A stretch of DNA of 64,000 nt from Paraniabella hibiscisoli (GCF_022512515.1 NZ_JAKWBK010000001.1:1364001-1428000), one strand, 5' to 3'; shown: positions 32,411 to 41,699, counted from the first letter of the stretch. Notes: generated from the sequence alone by a model not told the origin. Numbers and translations: made by a program.

Positions 32411-35316
32411 ATGAAAAATCGAAGGTTAGTCGTTGCCACTATATCAGTATTGTCGTCTTTGTTCGCGGGTGCTCAATCTACTCCTGCTCAACAATGGGTG
32501 GATCGAACCTATAAGACGCTGACGGACGATGAAAAGATCGCGCAGCTGGTTATTATACGGGCTTATTCTAATAAGGGCGTAGAAGCCAATGTGGTAAATG
32601 ATATTAAAAGGTTTAATGTAGGGTCTATTTGTTTTTTCCAGGGTGGGCCGGTAAGGCAGGCACAGCTGACTAATTATTACCAGGGCATAGCTAAAACGCC
32701 CATTTTAATTACGATTGATGGGGAATACGGCTTGGGGATGCGCCTGGATAGTGTTACCAAATATCCCTACGCCATGACACTGGGGGCTGTTACCGATGCT
32801 TCGCTCGTGTACCAAACCGGTAAAGCTATTGGCGCGCAGCACAAGCGCCTGGGCGTGCACGTAGATTATGCTCCCGTGGTAGATATTAATAATAATCCCA
32901 ACAACCCGGTGATTGGTTTCCGGTCTTTTGGAGAAGACAAATACCGGGTAGCGAGAAACGGCATTGCTTTTATGAAGGGTATGCAGGATGCGGGCATTAT
33001 GGCTACGGCCAAGCATTTTCCCGGTCATGGTGATGTGGACGTTGACTCTCACCTGGATCTTCCGGTAATTAATAAAACCCGGGCGCAGCTCGAAAACCTG
33101 GAATTATACCCGTTTCGTGAATTGATAAAAGCAGGAGTACAAAGTGTTATGGTGGGCCACCTGTCCGTTCCTTCAATTGATAATGGCAAAAACAGGGCTA
33201 CTTCTATTTCTAAAAATGCAGTGAACGGATTATTGAGAAAGGAATTGGGCTTTGACGGACTTACTTTTACCGATGCCCTTGAAATGAAGGGGGTAGCGAA
33301 GTATTTCCCCGGAGGCACCATTGCCGTAGAGGCGCTTATAGCCGGTAACGATATGCTTTGTTTGCCTGAAAGTGTGGAGGGAACGATTAAAGCGGTAAAA
33401 GATGCTATTAAACAAAAAAGACTGACCTGGCAGGATATAGAGCAAAAAGTAAGAAAAGTGTTGCTGGCAAAATACAATCTTGGAGTAACCAACCAGCCGA
33501 TTGCCATCAATAACCTGCTGAACGACCTGAACTCCGAAACCGATGCGGTTAGAAAAAAGTGGCGGAAAAGGCTTTAACCTTATTAAGCCTCACAACTCCC
33601 AATACTTTCAGGAATGATTTCTTTACCTGGCCTTTAAAAAAGAATAGAAAGGTAGCCTATGTTGCTTTTGGTAATGGAAGCAGAGAGGCTTTGGGAGATC
33701 GGCTAAAAGAAGATTTTAATGCAGACGTATTCTATATCAATTATGCGGATGCTGTGGGTAAAGGCGGAACTGTAGTAAAAAAGATTATAGATGGTAAGTA
33801 TGACGATGTTGTGATTGGATTTCATGATATAGCAACCCGTAAAGGCAGTACGAATTACGGCATTACACAAAGCGCTATTCAAAACTGGTATGCATTAAAT
33901 AAAACCAATGCCATTACCCTGGTGTTTGGCAGCCCCTTTGCTGCGGCCAGTTTTTGTACGGCTAAATCGCTGGCCGTTTGCTACGAAGATGATATTGTTT
34001 TTCAGAATACCGCAGCTGATTGGCTGCGTGGGGATTTTGTAGCGGCCGGTACTTTGCCTGTAGGTGTTTGTACTTTTAAGCAGGGCGATGGCAAACTGGT
34101 ATCTCCCGGCGACCTCACTTACCTGGAACCGATTGGGGATGAACGCTTCGCTGCGGTAGATTCTATCGCTATTGAGGGAATTAAAAAAAAGCCTATCCTG
34201 GTTGTGTTATACTGGCCGCTAAAGATGGCCAAATTGTTTACCATAAAGCTTTCGGAAGCTTCGACTACGACAGCCTGGATGCAACGCGTTTAAACAGTAT
34301 TTTCGACCTGGCCTCTGTTACCAAAACTTCAGCCGTTACGGTTTCTATTATGAAGATGGCAGAGCAGGGAAAAATCGATTTAAAAAAAAAGCTGAGTGAT
34401 TACCTGCCATTTACTAAAAAGACCAACAAAGCGAACCTTACATTAGAAAACATTTTATTGCACCAGGCCGGTATGGTATCATTTATCGGTTTTTATAAAG
34501 AAACCATTGACTCCAATGGTAACCCCAGGCCAGAGTTATATAGATCATCACCCCAGGAGGGCTTCACTACGCAGGTAGCCAGGGACCTTTACCTGAGAAA
34601 TGACTGGAAAGACACTATCTGGAAAAGAATATTAGAAAGCCCGGTGGTGCCACAGGGTAAAAAATACGAGTATAGCGATAATGATTTCTGGTTTCTGGGC
34701 AAGATCGTAGAAACGGTATCAGGAAAACCCCTGGAGCAATACGTGCAGGACAGCTTTTACATACCTCTTTATATGAAAACTGCGGGTTACAGGCCCCTGG
34801 AGCGTTTTCCGTTATACGAGATCGTTCCTTCTGAGAAAGAGACCGGTTTTAGAAACCAGCTGATACAGGGCACGGTGCACGATGAGGGTGCTGCTTTAGG
34901 CGGTGGGGTTGCCGGGCATGCCGGGCTGTTTTCCACTGCATACGACCTTGGGAAATTATATCAGATGCTGTTGAACGGGGAGAGTTAAATGGCCACCGGT
35001 TTTTTAACTGGGAAACCGTGCAGGATTTTACTGCGTACAGAAGTTCGATTAGTCGCAGGGCTTATGGTTTTGATAAACCCGAAAAAATACGGGTGGAGGG
35101 GTGCAAACATACCCCAGTGGTTTGGCATCTGCTCAAACCTTTGGTCATACCGGGTTTACGGGTACCTGTGTATGGGTTGATCCCAAGTATAATATTGTTT
35201 ATGTATTCCTGTCTAACCGGGTAACGCCTACACGTAACAACCCGAGGCTGGGCACTTATAGCATCCGCGGTAATATTCAGGACGCGATTTACAAGGGCCT
35301 GGGAGTAACTAATTAA
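32411..35316 (+). CDS. GH3 beta-N-acetylhexosaminidase fused to beta-lactamase-fold serine hydrolase (frameshifted)
   Basis: Five frames join into a ~970-residue exported fusion. After the signal peptide (MKNRRLVVATISVLSSLFAG) comes a NagZ-type GH3 domain, residues ~25-380, with KHFPGHGDVDVDSH (His/Asp acid-base loop) and FTDALEMKGV (nucleophile Asp). A ~230-residue linker domain follows (SREALGDRLKEDFNADVFYINY). The C-terminal class C beta-lactamase/PBP4-like domain has SVTK (SxxK), YSDND (YxN-type) and HTGFTG (KTG-equivalent). Breaks are near 33572, 34205, 34985 and 35090. The likely role is peptidoglycan recycling, joining a glycosidase to an amidase or esterase activity. The fusion is known in Bacteroidota. 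Confidence 0.9.
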
Positions 35317-36241
35317 TTCAAGTTGCTAGTTAATTGGTGAGTTTATTTAGGGTGAAAGCCAAAATAAACATCGCGAGTTTGATCAGAAACCCTTTAAAGG
35401 TGACTGCATGTATTTTTCGAAGGAACAGGGCTTTTATTTCACTAAAAGAAGTTTCTATTCCTTTTCTCTTTTGCTCTTTGATGAACCGGATCCACGGCTC
35501 ATCGGGTCTTCGGGAGTTGCTTTTTCGCTGGATCATTAACTCAATCAGTTCTGCTTCTCTCATATCATCTTCCACCTGATAATCGGTATAAGCAGAATCT
35601 CCATAAATCTTACTTTCAGCAGCCACTGCCAATGGCAGCTTTTTCAAGGCCTGTACATCACTCTCACAACCGGGTACAAAACCAAACTCTACCGGGATGC
35701 CTCAGCGTTGACTAGCACCTGCACTTTTACTCCATAGAAATATCGACGCATGCTACACTGTTTACCTCTCCATTGCTTTCCTTTGAGTAGTTTACAACGA
35801 CTGATCCGAATATTATCACACACCGCTACCGGGAAAGAATCAATCACATATTCTGACGCTCCTGCCACGCTTTTTAAATAATGACCTAACTGCCAAAACA
35901 GGGATAAAACCAACTCACTGACGCAGTGAAGTCTCCGGTTAAATCGACTTTTGTCCAACATACCTGGAACTAATCCTGTCATCTTCATAAAGTTCCTGCC
36001 ATTATCCAAATGCCCTCCAAAATAAAGAGCGGATACTAATGCCGTCGTTATTACCTCACTGTCGCTGACTCTGCGACGACTATCTTCAAAATGGCCAATC
36101 CCTTTTAAAATATCATCTACAATACAAAAAATCCTTATAATTTTATCTTCCGTGAGCATCTCGATTCATTTTTAAGTGTGGTAACTCTAAAATAAATCTT
36201 TTTGATGCTCATTTTTTTATTGCTTTACTAGCAACTTGGGT
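35316..36241 (-). mobile_element. IS982-family insertion sequence
   Basis: The 926-bp element is bounded by terminal inverted repeats: ATTCAAGTTGCTAGT at 35316-35330 and ACTAGCAACTTGGGT at 36227-36241, which match in 13 of 15 positions with a perfect 12-base core. It contains one transposase gene on the minus strand and nothing else. It sits precisely between the GH3/beta-lactamase stop codon and the start of the next plus-strand lipoprotein gene. Confidence 0.85.
35330..36159 (-). CDS. IS982-family DDE transposase (frameshifted)
   Basis: Two frames join into a ~276-residue transposase of IS982 type. It contains the N-terminal DSEVITTALVSALYFGG helix, the first catalytic Asp in YVIDSFPVAVCD, the second in KIYGDSAYTDY, and the Glu in IETSFSEIKALF with the RKIHAVTFKGFLIKLAMFILA tail. 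The frame breaks at about 35695, where one G is missing (restoring NAEGIPVEFGFVPGCESDVQ). If the break is an error like the others, the element may be active. Confidence 0.88.
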
Positions 36242-36268
36242 TAATTAGGCGTATTGTATATTCGCTGT

Positions 36269-37291
36269 ATGAAGTGGTTTCTGTTTTTGATGATACTATT
36301 ACCCTTACTTTCCTGTAAACAAAACAGCCGTAACATAGAGCCCGCCGCCTATTATTGGAAAAGCCAATTTAATCCGGGTGAATTTGAAAAGAAGAGATTA
36401 GATAGCCTACAGGTGCAAACACTTTATATAAAGCTTTTCGATATAGCCTGGAATAGTGCTACGATTCAGGCTTTACCGGTAGCTAAGCTATTTACCAGGG
36501 ACACGGCTTATCTGCGTAGCAAAAAGATCATTCCGACCGTTTTTATAACCAATGAGGTGTTCTATAAACTGGATAGTACAGGGGTGAAATCACTGGCAGG
36601 AAATACGGGCTCCTTAATACAAAAATATGTATCGCTTTACTCACTACATCATGTACCGGAAGTGCAGATCGATTGCGACTGGACAAAATCTACCCGCGAT
36701 AAATATTTTTACTTTTTAAACGAAATAAAGGCGCTGTCAATTGCACCGCTGCTATCTGCTACCATCCGGCTGCACCAGGTAAAATATACCAGTTCATCGG
36801 GCGTACCTCCGGTGGACAAAGGCTTGCTCATGTGCTATAATATGGGCAATCTGCAAAAAGAGAAAACAGCCAATTCTATCATCGATCCTGAAGAGTTTGG
36901 TAAATACCAGTCTTCTATAGAGACTTATCCATTACCATTGGATATAGGCCTCCCTCTTTTTGACTGGTATGTATTGTTCAGGGATCATCAATATGCAGGA
37001 CTGTTTTCGTCTATACCCATAGAGATATTGAATACTTTTGAGAAAGAAAATAAGCAGGTGTTTAAAGTAATGCGGGATACCATCGTTAATGAGCGGTCGT
37101 TAAAAGCCGGGGACCTGTTGCGATATGAGAATAGCCCGGTCGGGGCGATTAATAATATGGTGGATCAGTTAAACAAAACGCTCACCACAAAAAATCTGCA
37201 CGTAGCTTTGTATCATTGCGATTCAACAATTTTAAGTAAATACCTTTTACATGACCTGGAAAACTTTTACAGCGGTTTGCGCCGTTATTAG
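36269..37291 (+). CDS. Conserved hypothetical lipoprotein
   Basis: An intact ~340-residue protein from ATG 36269 (MKWFLFLMILLPLLSCK), with a lipobox LLSC, so probably a lipid-anchored envelope protein. The body is mixed alpha/beta with VQIDCDWTKSTRDKYFYFLNEIK and GLLMCYNMG, reminiscent of TIM-barrel glycosidase-like folds. No family is recognised. It overlaps the following TPR-like gene by 41 bases, so the two are coupled. Before the IS inserted, the GH3 fusion gene would have ended about 22 bases upstream. Confidence 0.65.
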   Translation: MKWFLFLMILLPLLSCKQNSRNIEPAAYYWKSQFNPGEFEKKRLDSLQVQTLYIKLFDIAWNSATIQALPVAKLFTRDTAYLRSKKIIPTVFITNEVFYKLDSTGVKSLAGNTGSLIQKYVSLYSLHHVPEVQIDCDWTKSTRDKYFYFLNEIKALSIAPLLSATIRLHQVKYTSSSGVPPVDKGLLMCYNMGNLQKEKTANSIIDPEEFGKYQSSIETYPLPLDIGLPLFDWYVLFRDHQYAGLFSSIPIEILNTFEKENKQVFKVMRDTIVNERSLKAGDLLRYENSPVGAINNMVDQLNKTLTTKNLHVALYHCDSTILSKYLLHDLENFYSGLRRY

Positions 37292-39656
37292 CGCGGGGCT
37301 GGTTTCCCTTCCTCAAAACATCATCGGATGTGGCGGTGGCATTGATCCTTATGATTATTACCTTAGCTTCTTTAACCAATATGCAGCCTCGCAAGTACAG
37401 TATAAGCCCTTTTTTATACCAACGAGCAGTTCTTGTTTGATTATGAAGAGCCGGTAAGCGCTGCAGATGTACTGGTGAAAGAATGGGTAGACTTTACCGG
37501 TAAAACGGTTTCAGAGAAAGACGCCAATGCTTTTGTGATGAAGTTCCCAGCAAAGGATATCAATACGCTCTATTACCATATTGAAAAAAACGCCTGCTAC
37601 ACTGCCCGATTCTATCAGCCGGAATGGTATGTCGCAATATTTCCTGAAAAACAAAAACATGGAGGCATTAGGATATATCTTATATGCCAAAAAAGTGGAA
37701 CCTCATGCAACAGGCATTAGTGAGTGGGAACCGGAGAAACGGGATAGCATTGTAATGGACCGGCTGATGAAGAACGGCCTGCAGCTCTATACCGCAGCAA
37801 AGACCGACCTGTTTAAACTAAAGTATGCTTACCAGGTGATACGGTTAGCGCATTATAATAACCGGAGCAACGATGCTATAAAGTACTACGATGAAATGGT
37901 GAGCGCCAATACTACCCAAAGTGTTTTGCAACCCATGAGCCTGGCATTGAAAGCCGGCGCTCTATTCCGCACGGGAAAGAACCATGAAGCAGCGTATTTG
38001 TTCTCTAAGGCATTTCATCAGGGCCAGGCTAAAAAGATCTCCAACTACTATGGCTTTGATTGGGCAGTGGTTAGAACCGATAATCTAAAACAGTATCTTT
38101 CGTTTTGTAAGAATGATGGTGAGAAAGCGGATATGCTTTCCTTGTTTGCATTAAGGAATCCGGATAATGGCCTGGCTTTTTTGAAGCAGGTGTACCAGTT
38201 AAAGCCATCATCTGATCTATTACCTACATTGGTCGTAAGAGAGATCAACAAGTATGAGGAGCGTTATTTAACACCACTTATCGGGAAGGAGTATAACAGC
38301 GGCTTATTGGGCATTAGCTATTATTACCAGTATACGGGTAAAGAAACGGATAGTCTTTTGCGAAAAGAAAAACCTGAGCTGGGAGCGTTTGTTGAGTTTG
38401 TTAATAACATAAGCAAGGACGCTAAAGTAAAAGACCCCGCCTTAATGCAGTTGTCCGCAGCCTACGGGGCGTATGTATTGCGAGACTATAAAAAGGCCAA
38501 TAGCTTGCTTGCTCCGCTAAAAACAGCAAACCTGAATGCCCGTTTGCAGGATCAATGGATGCTGACCAACCTGTTGGTGCAGATCAGTAGCCAGGATAAG
38601 ATTGATGCAGCTTTTGAAGAAAAGATACTGCCTTCTCTGAGATGGTTATATAGCAAGTGTTTTAAAAACGAAAAAGAAAAAGGCGAGGAAAATGTTTATT
38701 ATTATGGCAATGAAGAGAAAGGTCAGTCGTATAAATTTTACAGGAATGTTCTGGTAGATATTCTATCCAAGCGTTATAAAGCACAGGGCAATTTAGATAA
38801 AGCATTGCTGGCTATAGGTTCACCCGAATCATTAATGCCGGAGTATTACGATCAGTCAACCGAATTTTTAAGAAGTCAGTTGAATGGACAGCAAGCCGAG
38901 GCCTTATATCATTTTTTAGCGGCTAAGAAGTTCACGCCTTTCGAACAGTTTTTAGTAACCAACAACCGGCTAAAAATTAAGACAGTAGCCGATTTTGCGG
39001 GTACGGCTTATCTACGCGATCACAATTATGATAAGGCCATTGAGTGGCTGCAAAAAGTGCCGGGACAAAATAAAGTGATTGAGAAAGATCCTTTTAAAGA
39101 ATTGCTTTATGATCAGGAAGAGCGTTTGCCCGGAGATAAGGTAACCACCAATAAATTGGCCTATGCCAGGGAAATGAAACGCCTGCAGGGACTGGTAAAA
39201 ACCGATGCAGCTAATGCGGCCCAACATTTATACAAGCTGGCTTTAGGTTACTATAACATTACTTATTACGGTTATGCCTGGAACCTGGTGGAATACTGGC
39301 GCAGTGGTGCAGATGGATATTATGTACCTAAAAATGCTACTGATTTCCAAAAGGATTATTACTGCGCTACCACGGCGGAAGCTTATTTTAAAAAAGCCAT
39401 GGAAGCCAGTACCAATCAGGAATTTAAAGCAAAGTGCCTGTTTATGATGGCTAAATGCAGCCAAAAACAGCTGCCGAAGCCACAGTATAGCGACTTTGGC
39501 AATTATGACGAGTATCGTCAGAAAGCCGATAAGTACGAGGTTGAATTTACCCATAACCGGTATTACCCGCAATTGAAAGCGCAATTTGGCAACACAAAGT
39601 TTTATAAAGACGCTCTTACAAGATGTTCTTACCTGAGTGATTTTGCAGCAAAATAA
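37251..39656 (+). CDS. Large TPR-like lipoprotein/periplasmic protein (frameshifted)
   Basis: Three frames join into a ~800-residue protein with an N-terminal signal and a Cys-Gly-Gly-Gly mature start, followed by GIDPYDYYLSFFNQ. The rest is almost entirely helical, with repeated hairpins such as LAYAREMKRLQGL, AEAYFKKAMEASTNQEFKAKCLFMMAKCSQ and YLRDHNYDKAIEWLQKVP that look like TPR units. Breaks are near 37420 and 37590. It is coupled to the lipoprotein upstream. This gene pair looks like a conserved Bacteroidota module of unknown function, possibly an envelope complex. Confidence 0.6.
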
Positions 39657-39766
39657 GCCGGTGGCAGAAATTCATGAAATTCTAACATTATTTTGTTTTT
39701 TTCTATACTTTTGCTCTCCCTTAATCGGAAAGATCTTTTTCACATATTTTGTCGTTTTACGACACC

Positions 39767-39840
39767 GGTCCTATAGCTCAGCCGGTTAGAGCATCTGACT
39801 CATAATCAGAGGGTCCCTGGTTCGAGCCCAGGTGGGACCA
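39767..39840 (+). tRNA. tRNA with CAT anticodon (tRNA-Met type)
   Basis: A full cloverleaf can be folded: acceptor GGTCCTA/TGGGACC (one G-T pair), D arm, anticodon stem TCTGA/TCAGA with loop CTCATAA (anticodon CAT), T arm CCTGG-TTCGAGC-CCAGG, and discriminator A. No CCA is encoded. It could be elongator Met or the Ile2 isoacceptor (lysidine-modified CAT); I favour Met. A Rho-independent terminator follows at once. The 3' half from the anticodon onward is repeated nine times downstream. Confidence 0.92.
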
Positions 39841-39848
39841 CAAAATTT

Positions 39849-39876
39849 AAACTCCTGTAATTTGCAGGAGTTTTTT
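39849..39876 (+). terminator. tRNA terminator (first copy)
   Basis: AAACTCCTG and CAGGAGTTT pair around a TAATTTG loop, followed by a T run. The same terminator recurs in every unit of the downstream array. Confidence 0.85.
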
Positions 39877-39948
39877 ATGCAAAATTCTTCGCCAATTTGA
39901 AAATCCGAAACGCTTTTCGGAGGGTGATAGAGAATTTGCTAAGTCATT

Positions 39949-41138
39949 ACTCATAATCAGAGTGCCGATAGCTATCGGCACTGGTTCGAGCCCAGGTGGG
40001 ACCACAAAATTTAAACTCCTGTAATTTGCAGGAGTTTTTTTATGCAAAATTCTTCGCCAATTTGAAAATCCGAAACACTTTTCGGAGGGTGATAGAGAAG
40101 TTGCTAAATTATTACTCATAATCAGAGTGCCGATAGCTATCGGCACTGGTTCGAGCCCAGGTGGGACCACAAAATTTAAACTCCTGTAATTTGCAGGAGT
40201 TTTTTTATGCAAAATTCTTCGCCAATTTGAAAATCCGAAACACTTTTCGGAGGGTGATAGAGAAGTTGCTAAATTATTACTCATAATCAGAGTGCCGATA
40301 GCTATCGGCACTGGTTCGAGCCCAGGTGGGACCACAAAATTTAAACTCCTGTAATTTGCAGGAGTTTTTATGCAAAATTCTTCGCCAATTTGAAAATCCG
40401 AAACGCTTTTCGGAGGGTGATAGAGAATTTGCTAAGTCATTACTCATAATCAGAGTGCCGATAGCTATCGGCACTGGTTCGAGCCCAGGTGGGACCACAA
40501 AATTTAAACTCCTGTAATTTGCAGGAGTTTTTTTATGCAAAATTCTTCGCCAATTTGAAAATCCGAAACACTTTTCGGAGGGTGATAGAGAAGTTGCTAA
40601 ATTATTACTCATAATCAGAGTGCCGATAGCTATCGGCACTGGTTCGAGCCCAGGTGGGACCACAAAATTTAAACTCCTGTAATTTGCAGGAGTTTTTTAT
40701 GCAAAATTCTTCGCCAATTTGAAAATCCGAAACACTTTTCGGAGGGTGATAGAGAAGTTGCTAAATTATTACTCATAATCAGAGTGCCGATAGCTATCGG
40801 CACTGGTTCGAGCCCAGGTGGGACCACGAAATTTAAACTCCTGTAATTTGCAGGAGTTTTTATGCAAAATTCTTCGCCAATTTGAAAATCCGAAACGCTT
40901 TTCGGAGGGTGATAGAGAAGTTGCTAAATCATTACTCATAATCAGAGTGCCGATAGCTATCGGCACTGGTTCGAGCCCAGGTGGGACCACGAAATTTAAA
41001 CTCCTGTAATTTGCAGGAGTTTTTTATGCAAAATTCTTCGCCAATTTGAAAATCCGAAACGCTTTTCGGAGGGTGATAGAGAAGTTGCTAAATCATTACT
41101 CATAATCAGAGTGCCGATAGCTATCGGCACAGGTTCGA
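39949..41138 (+). repeat. Tandem array of tRNA 3'-half units (eight copies, 163-165 bp period)
   Basis: Copies begin at 39949, 40114, 40279, 40442, 40607, 40771, 40934 and 41098. Each starts with ACTCATAATCAGAG, identical to the tRNA anticodon arm. A perfect 20-bp palindrome follows where the tRNA has GGTCCC (variable region and 5' strand of the T stem). Then come the tRNA T loop, 3' T strand, acceptor strand and terminator, a second small hairpin (CCGAAA/TTTCGG), and a short segment matching the last codons of a GIY-YIG gene. None has a D arm or 5' acceptor strand, so none can be a tRNA. Copies are nearly identical, differing at a few positions (CGCTT/CACTT, ATTT/AGTT, A/G after GGACCAC). 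Copy eight is cut at GGTTCGA, where the intact GIY-YIG unit begins. Confidence 0.92.
39962..39981. repeat. Perfect 20-bp palindrome, first of nine copies
   Basis: GTGCCGATAGCTATCGGCAC is its own reverse complement with no spacer. It recurs unchanged in every array unit, for example at 41111-41130 and 41501-41520. It occupies the place of the 5' T-stem strand of the tRNA half, so the unit cannot form a T arm. Confidence 0.9.
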
Positions 41139-41528
41139 CATCAGGGAAGCTCCTAGCATTAATTCTTATAAATTTGTGGCAGTCTTTTATGCTAAAAACA
41201 CCCCGCCATGCCAGTCTGTTATATTTTGTACAGTAAAGCTGTGGACAAATTCTATATAGGTGCTACGAGTGAAACTGCATCAGATCGTTTTAATAAACAC
41301 ATTCAGGGATTTTATGAGAACAAGTATACGGCGATGGCGAAAGATTGGGAGATCTATCTTGCAATTGAATGCATAACAACGAAGCAGGCTTTCGCTATTG
41401 AGCGACACATAAAACGCATGAAAAGTCGCAGGTATATCGGGAGTTTAAAATGCTACCCGGAAATGATAGAGAAGTTGCTAAATCGTTACTCATAATCAGA
41501 GTGCCGATAGCTATCGGCACTGGTTCGA
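41132..41528 (+). mobile_element. Putative GIY-YIG tRNA-tail element, intact unit
   Basis: The unit lies between two direct GGTTCGA T-loop sequences (41132-41138 and 41522-41528). It contains a ~70-base leader, an intact GIY-YIG gene, and a right end made of the tRNA anticodon-arm sequence plus the 20-bp palindrome. To its left the array copy is interrupted right after GGTTCGA; to its right the T arm, acceptor and terminator resume. This is the structure expected if the unit inserted into the T loop of a tRNA half and restored it. That it is mobile is my inference; no transposase or integrase is present. Confidence 0.55.
41208..41495 (+). CDS. GIY-YIG nuclease family protein
   Basis: An intact 95-residue single-domain nuclease of UPF0213/UvrC-N type. 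The motif is YIL at residues 5-7 and YIG at 16-18; Arg27 in SDRFNKH and Glu65 in FAIERHIKRMKSR are the expected catalytic Arg and metal-binding Glu. Its last three codons plus stop (Arg-Tyr-Ser-stop) run into ACTCATAATCAGAG, so the stop codon lies inside sequence identical to the tRNA anticodon loop. Decayed copies of its C-terminus (VIEKLLNHYS-stop) occur in each array unit. Structure-specific DNA cutting is the general family activity; here it could drive copying of the unit at tRNA ends. Confidence 0.85.
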   Translation: MPVCYILYSKAVDKFYIGATSETASDRFNKHIQGFYENKYTAMAKDWEIYLAIECITTKQAFAIERHIKRMKSRRYIGSLKCYPEMIEKLLNRYS

Positions 41529-41577
41529 GCCCAGGTGGGACCACAAAATTTAAACTCCTGTAATTTGCAGGAGTTTT
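41488..41577 (+). repeat. Ninth tRNA 3'-half copy with terminator
   Basis: It has the same order as the array copies: anticodon-arm sequence, 20-bp palindrome, T loop, acceptor strand, and the AAACTCCTG/CAGGAGTTT terminator. It closes the array on the right side of the GIY-YIG gene. Confidence 0.88.
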
Positions 41578-41698
41578 TTTATGCAAAATTCTTCGCCGCT
41601 TTGAAATTTTGAAATGCTATTCGGAAATGACAAAGTAGTTATTAAATAAATGCTTACAGGCAGAGTGCCGCTCGCAATAGTCATTGAGAACTATCGCC
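41578..41698 (+). other. Decayed GIY-YIG 3' end and degraded palindrome
   Basis: One frame reads CKILRRFEILKCYSEMTK and stops, close to the GSLKCYPEMIEK near the C-terminus of the intact nuclease. Further on, GGCAGAGTGCCG...CTATCG resembles a degraded version of the CAGAG-palindrome end. It looks like an older remnant of the same unit. Confidence 0.5.
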
Positions 41699-41699
41699 A

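Larger units (their letters stand above)
35310..36247. repeat. Target-site duplication of the IS982-type element (TAATTA)
   Basis: TAATTA occurs at 35310-35315 and again at 36242-36247, directly outside the terminal inverted repeats. Six bases is within the short range made by IS982-like elements. The left copy overlaps the stop region of the GH3 fusion gene. Confidence 0.65.

Noticed and set aside
39841..41577. CRISPR array
   Set aside because: Repeat and spacer are not separable: the whole ~164-bp unit is conserved, no variable 30-40-bp spacers exist, and no cas genes are present.
39949..41577. Cluster of functional tRNA genes
   Set aside because: The units lack the 5' acceptor strand and D arm, and the T-stem 5' strand is replaced by a palindrome, so no cloverleaf can form.
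39847..41586. Minus-strand open frames of 63-162 residues (VPPGLEPVPIAIGT repeats) across the tRNA array
   Set aside because: They are read from antisense tRNA, palindrome and terminator sequence. Their periodicity follows the 164-bp DNA repeat, and frame length depends on small indels in the T runs.
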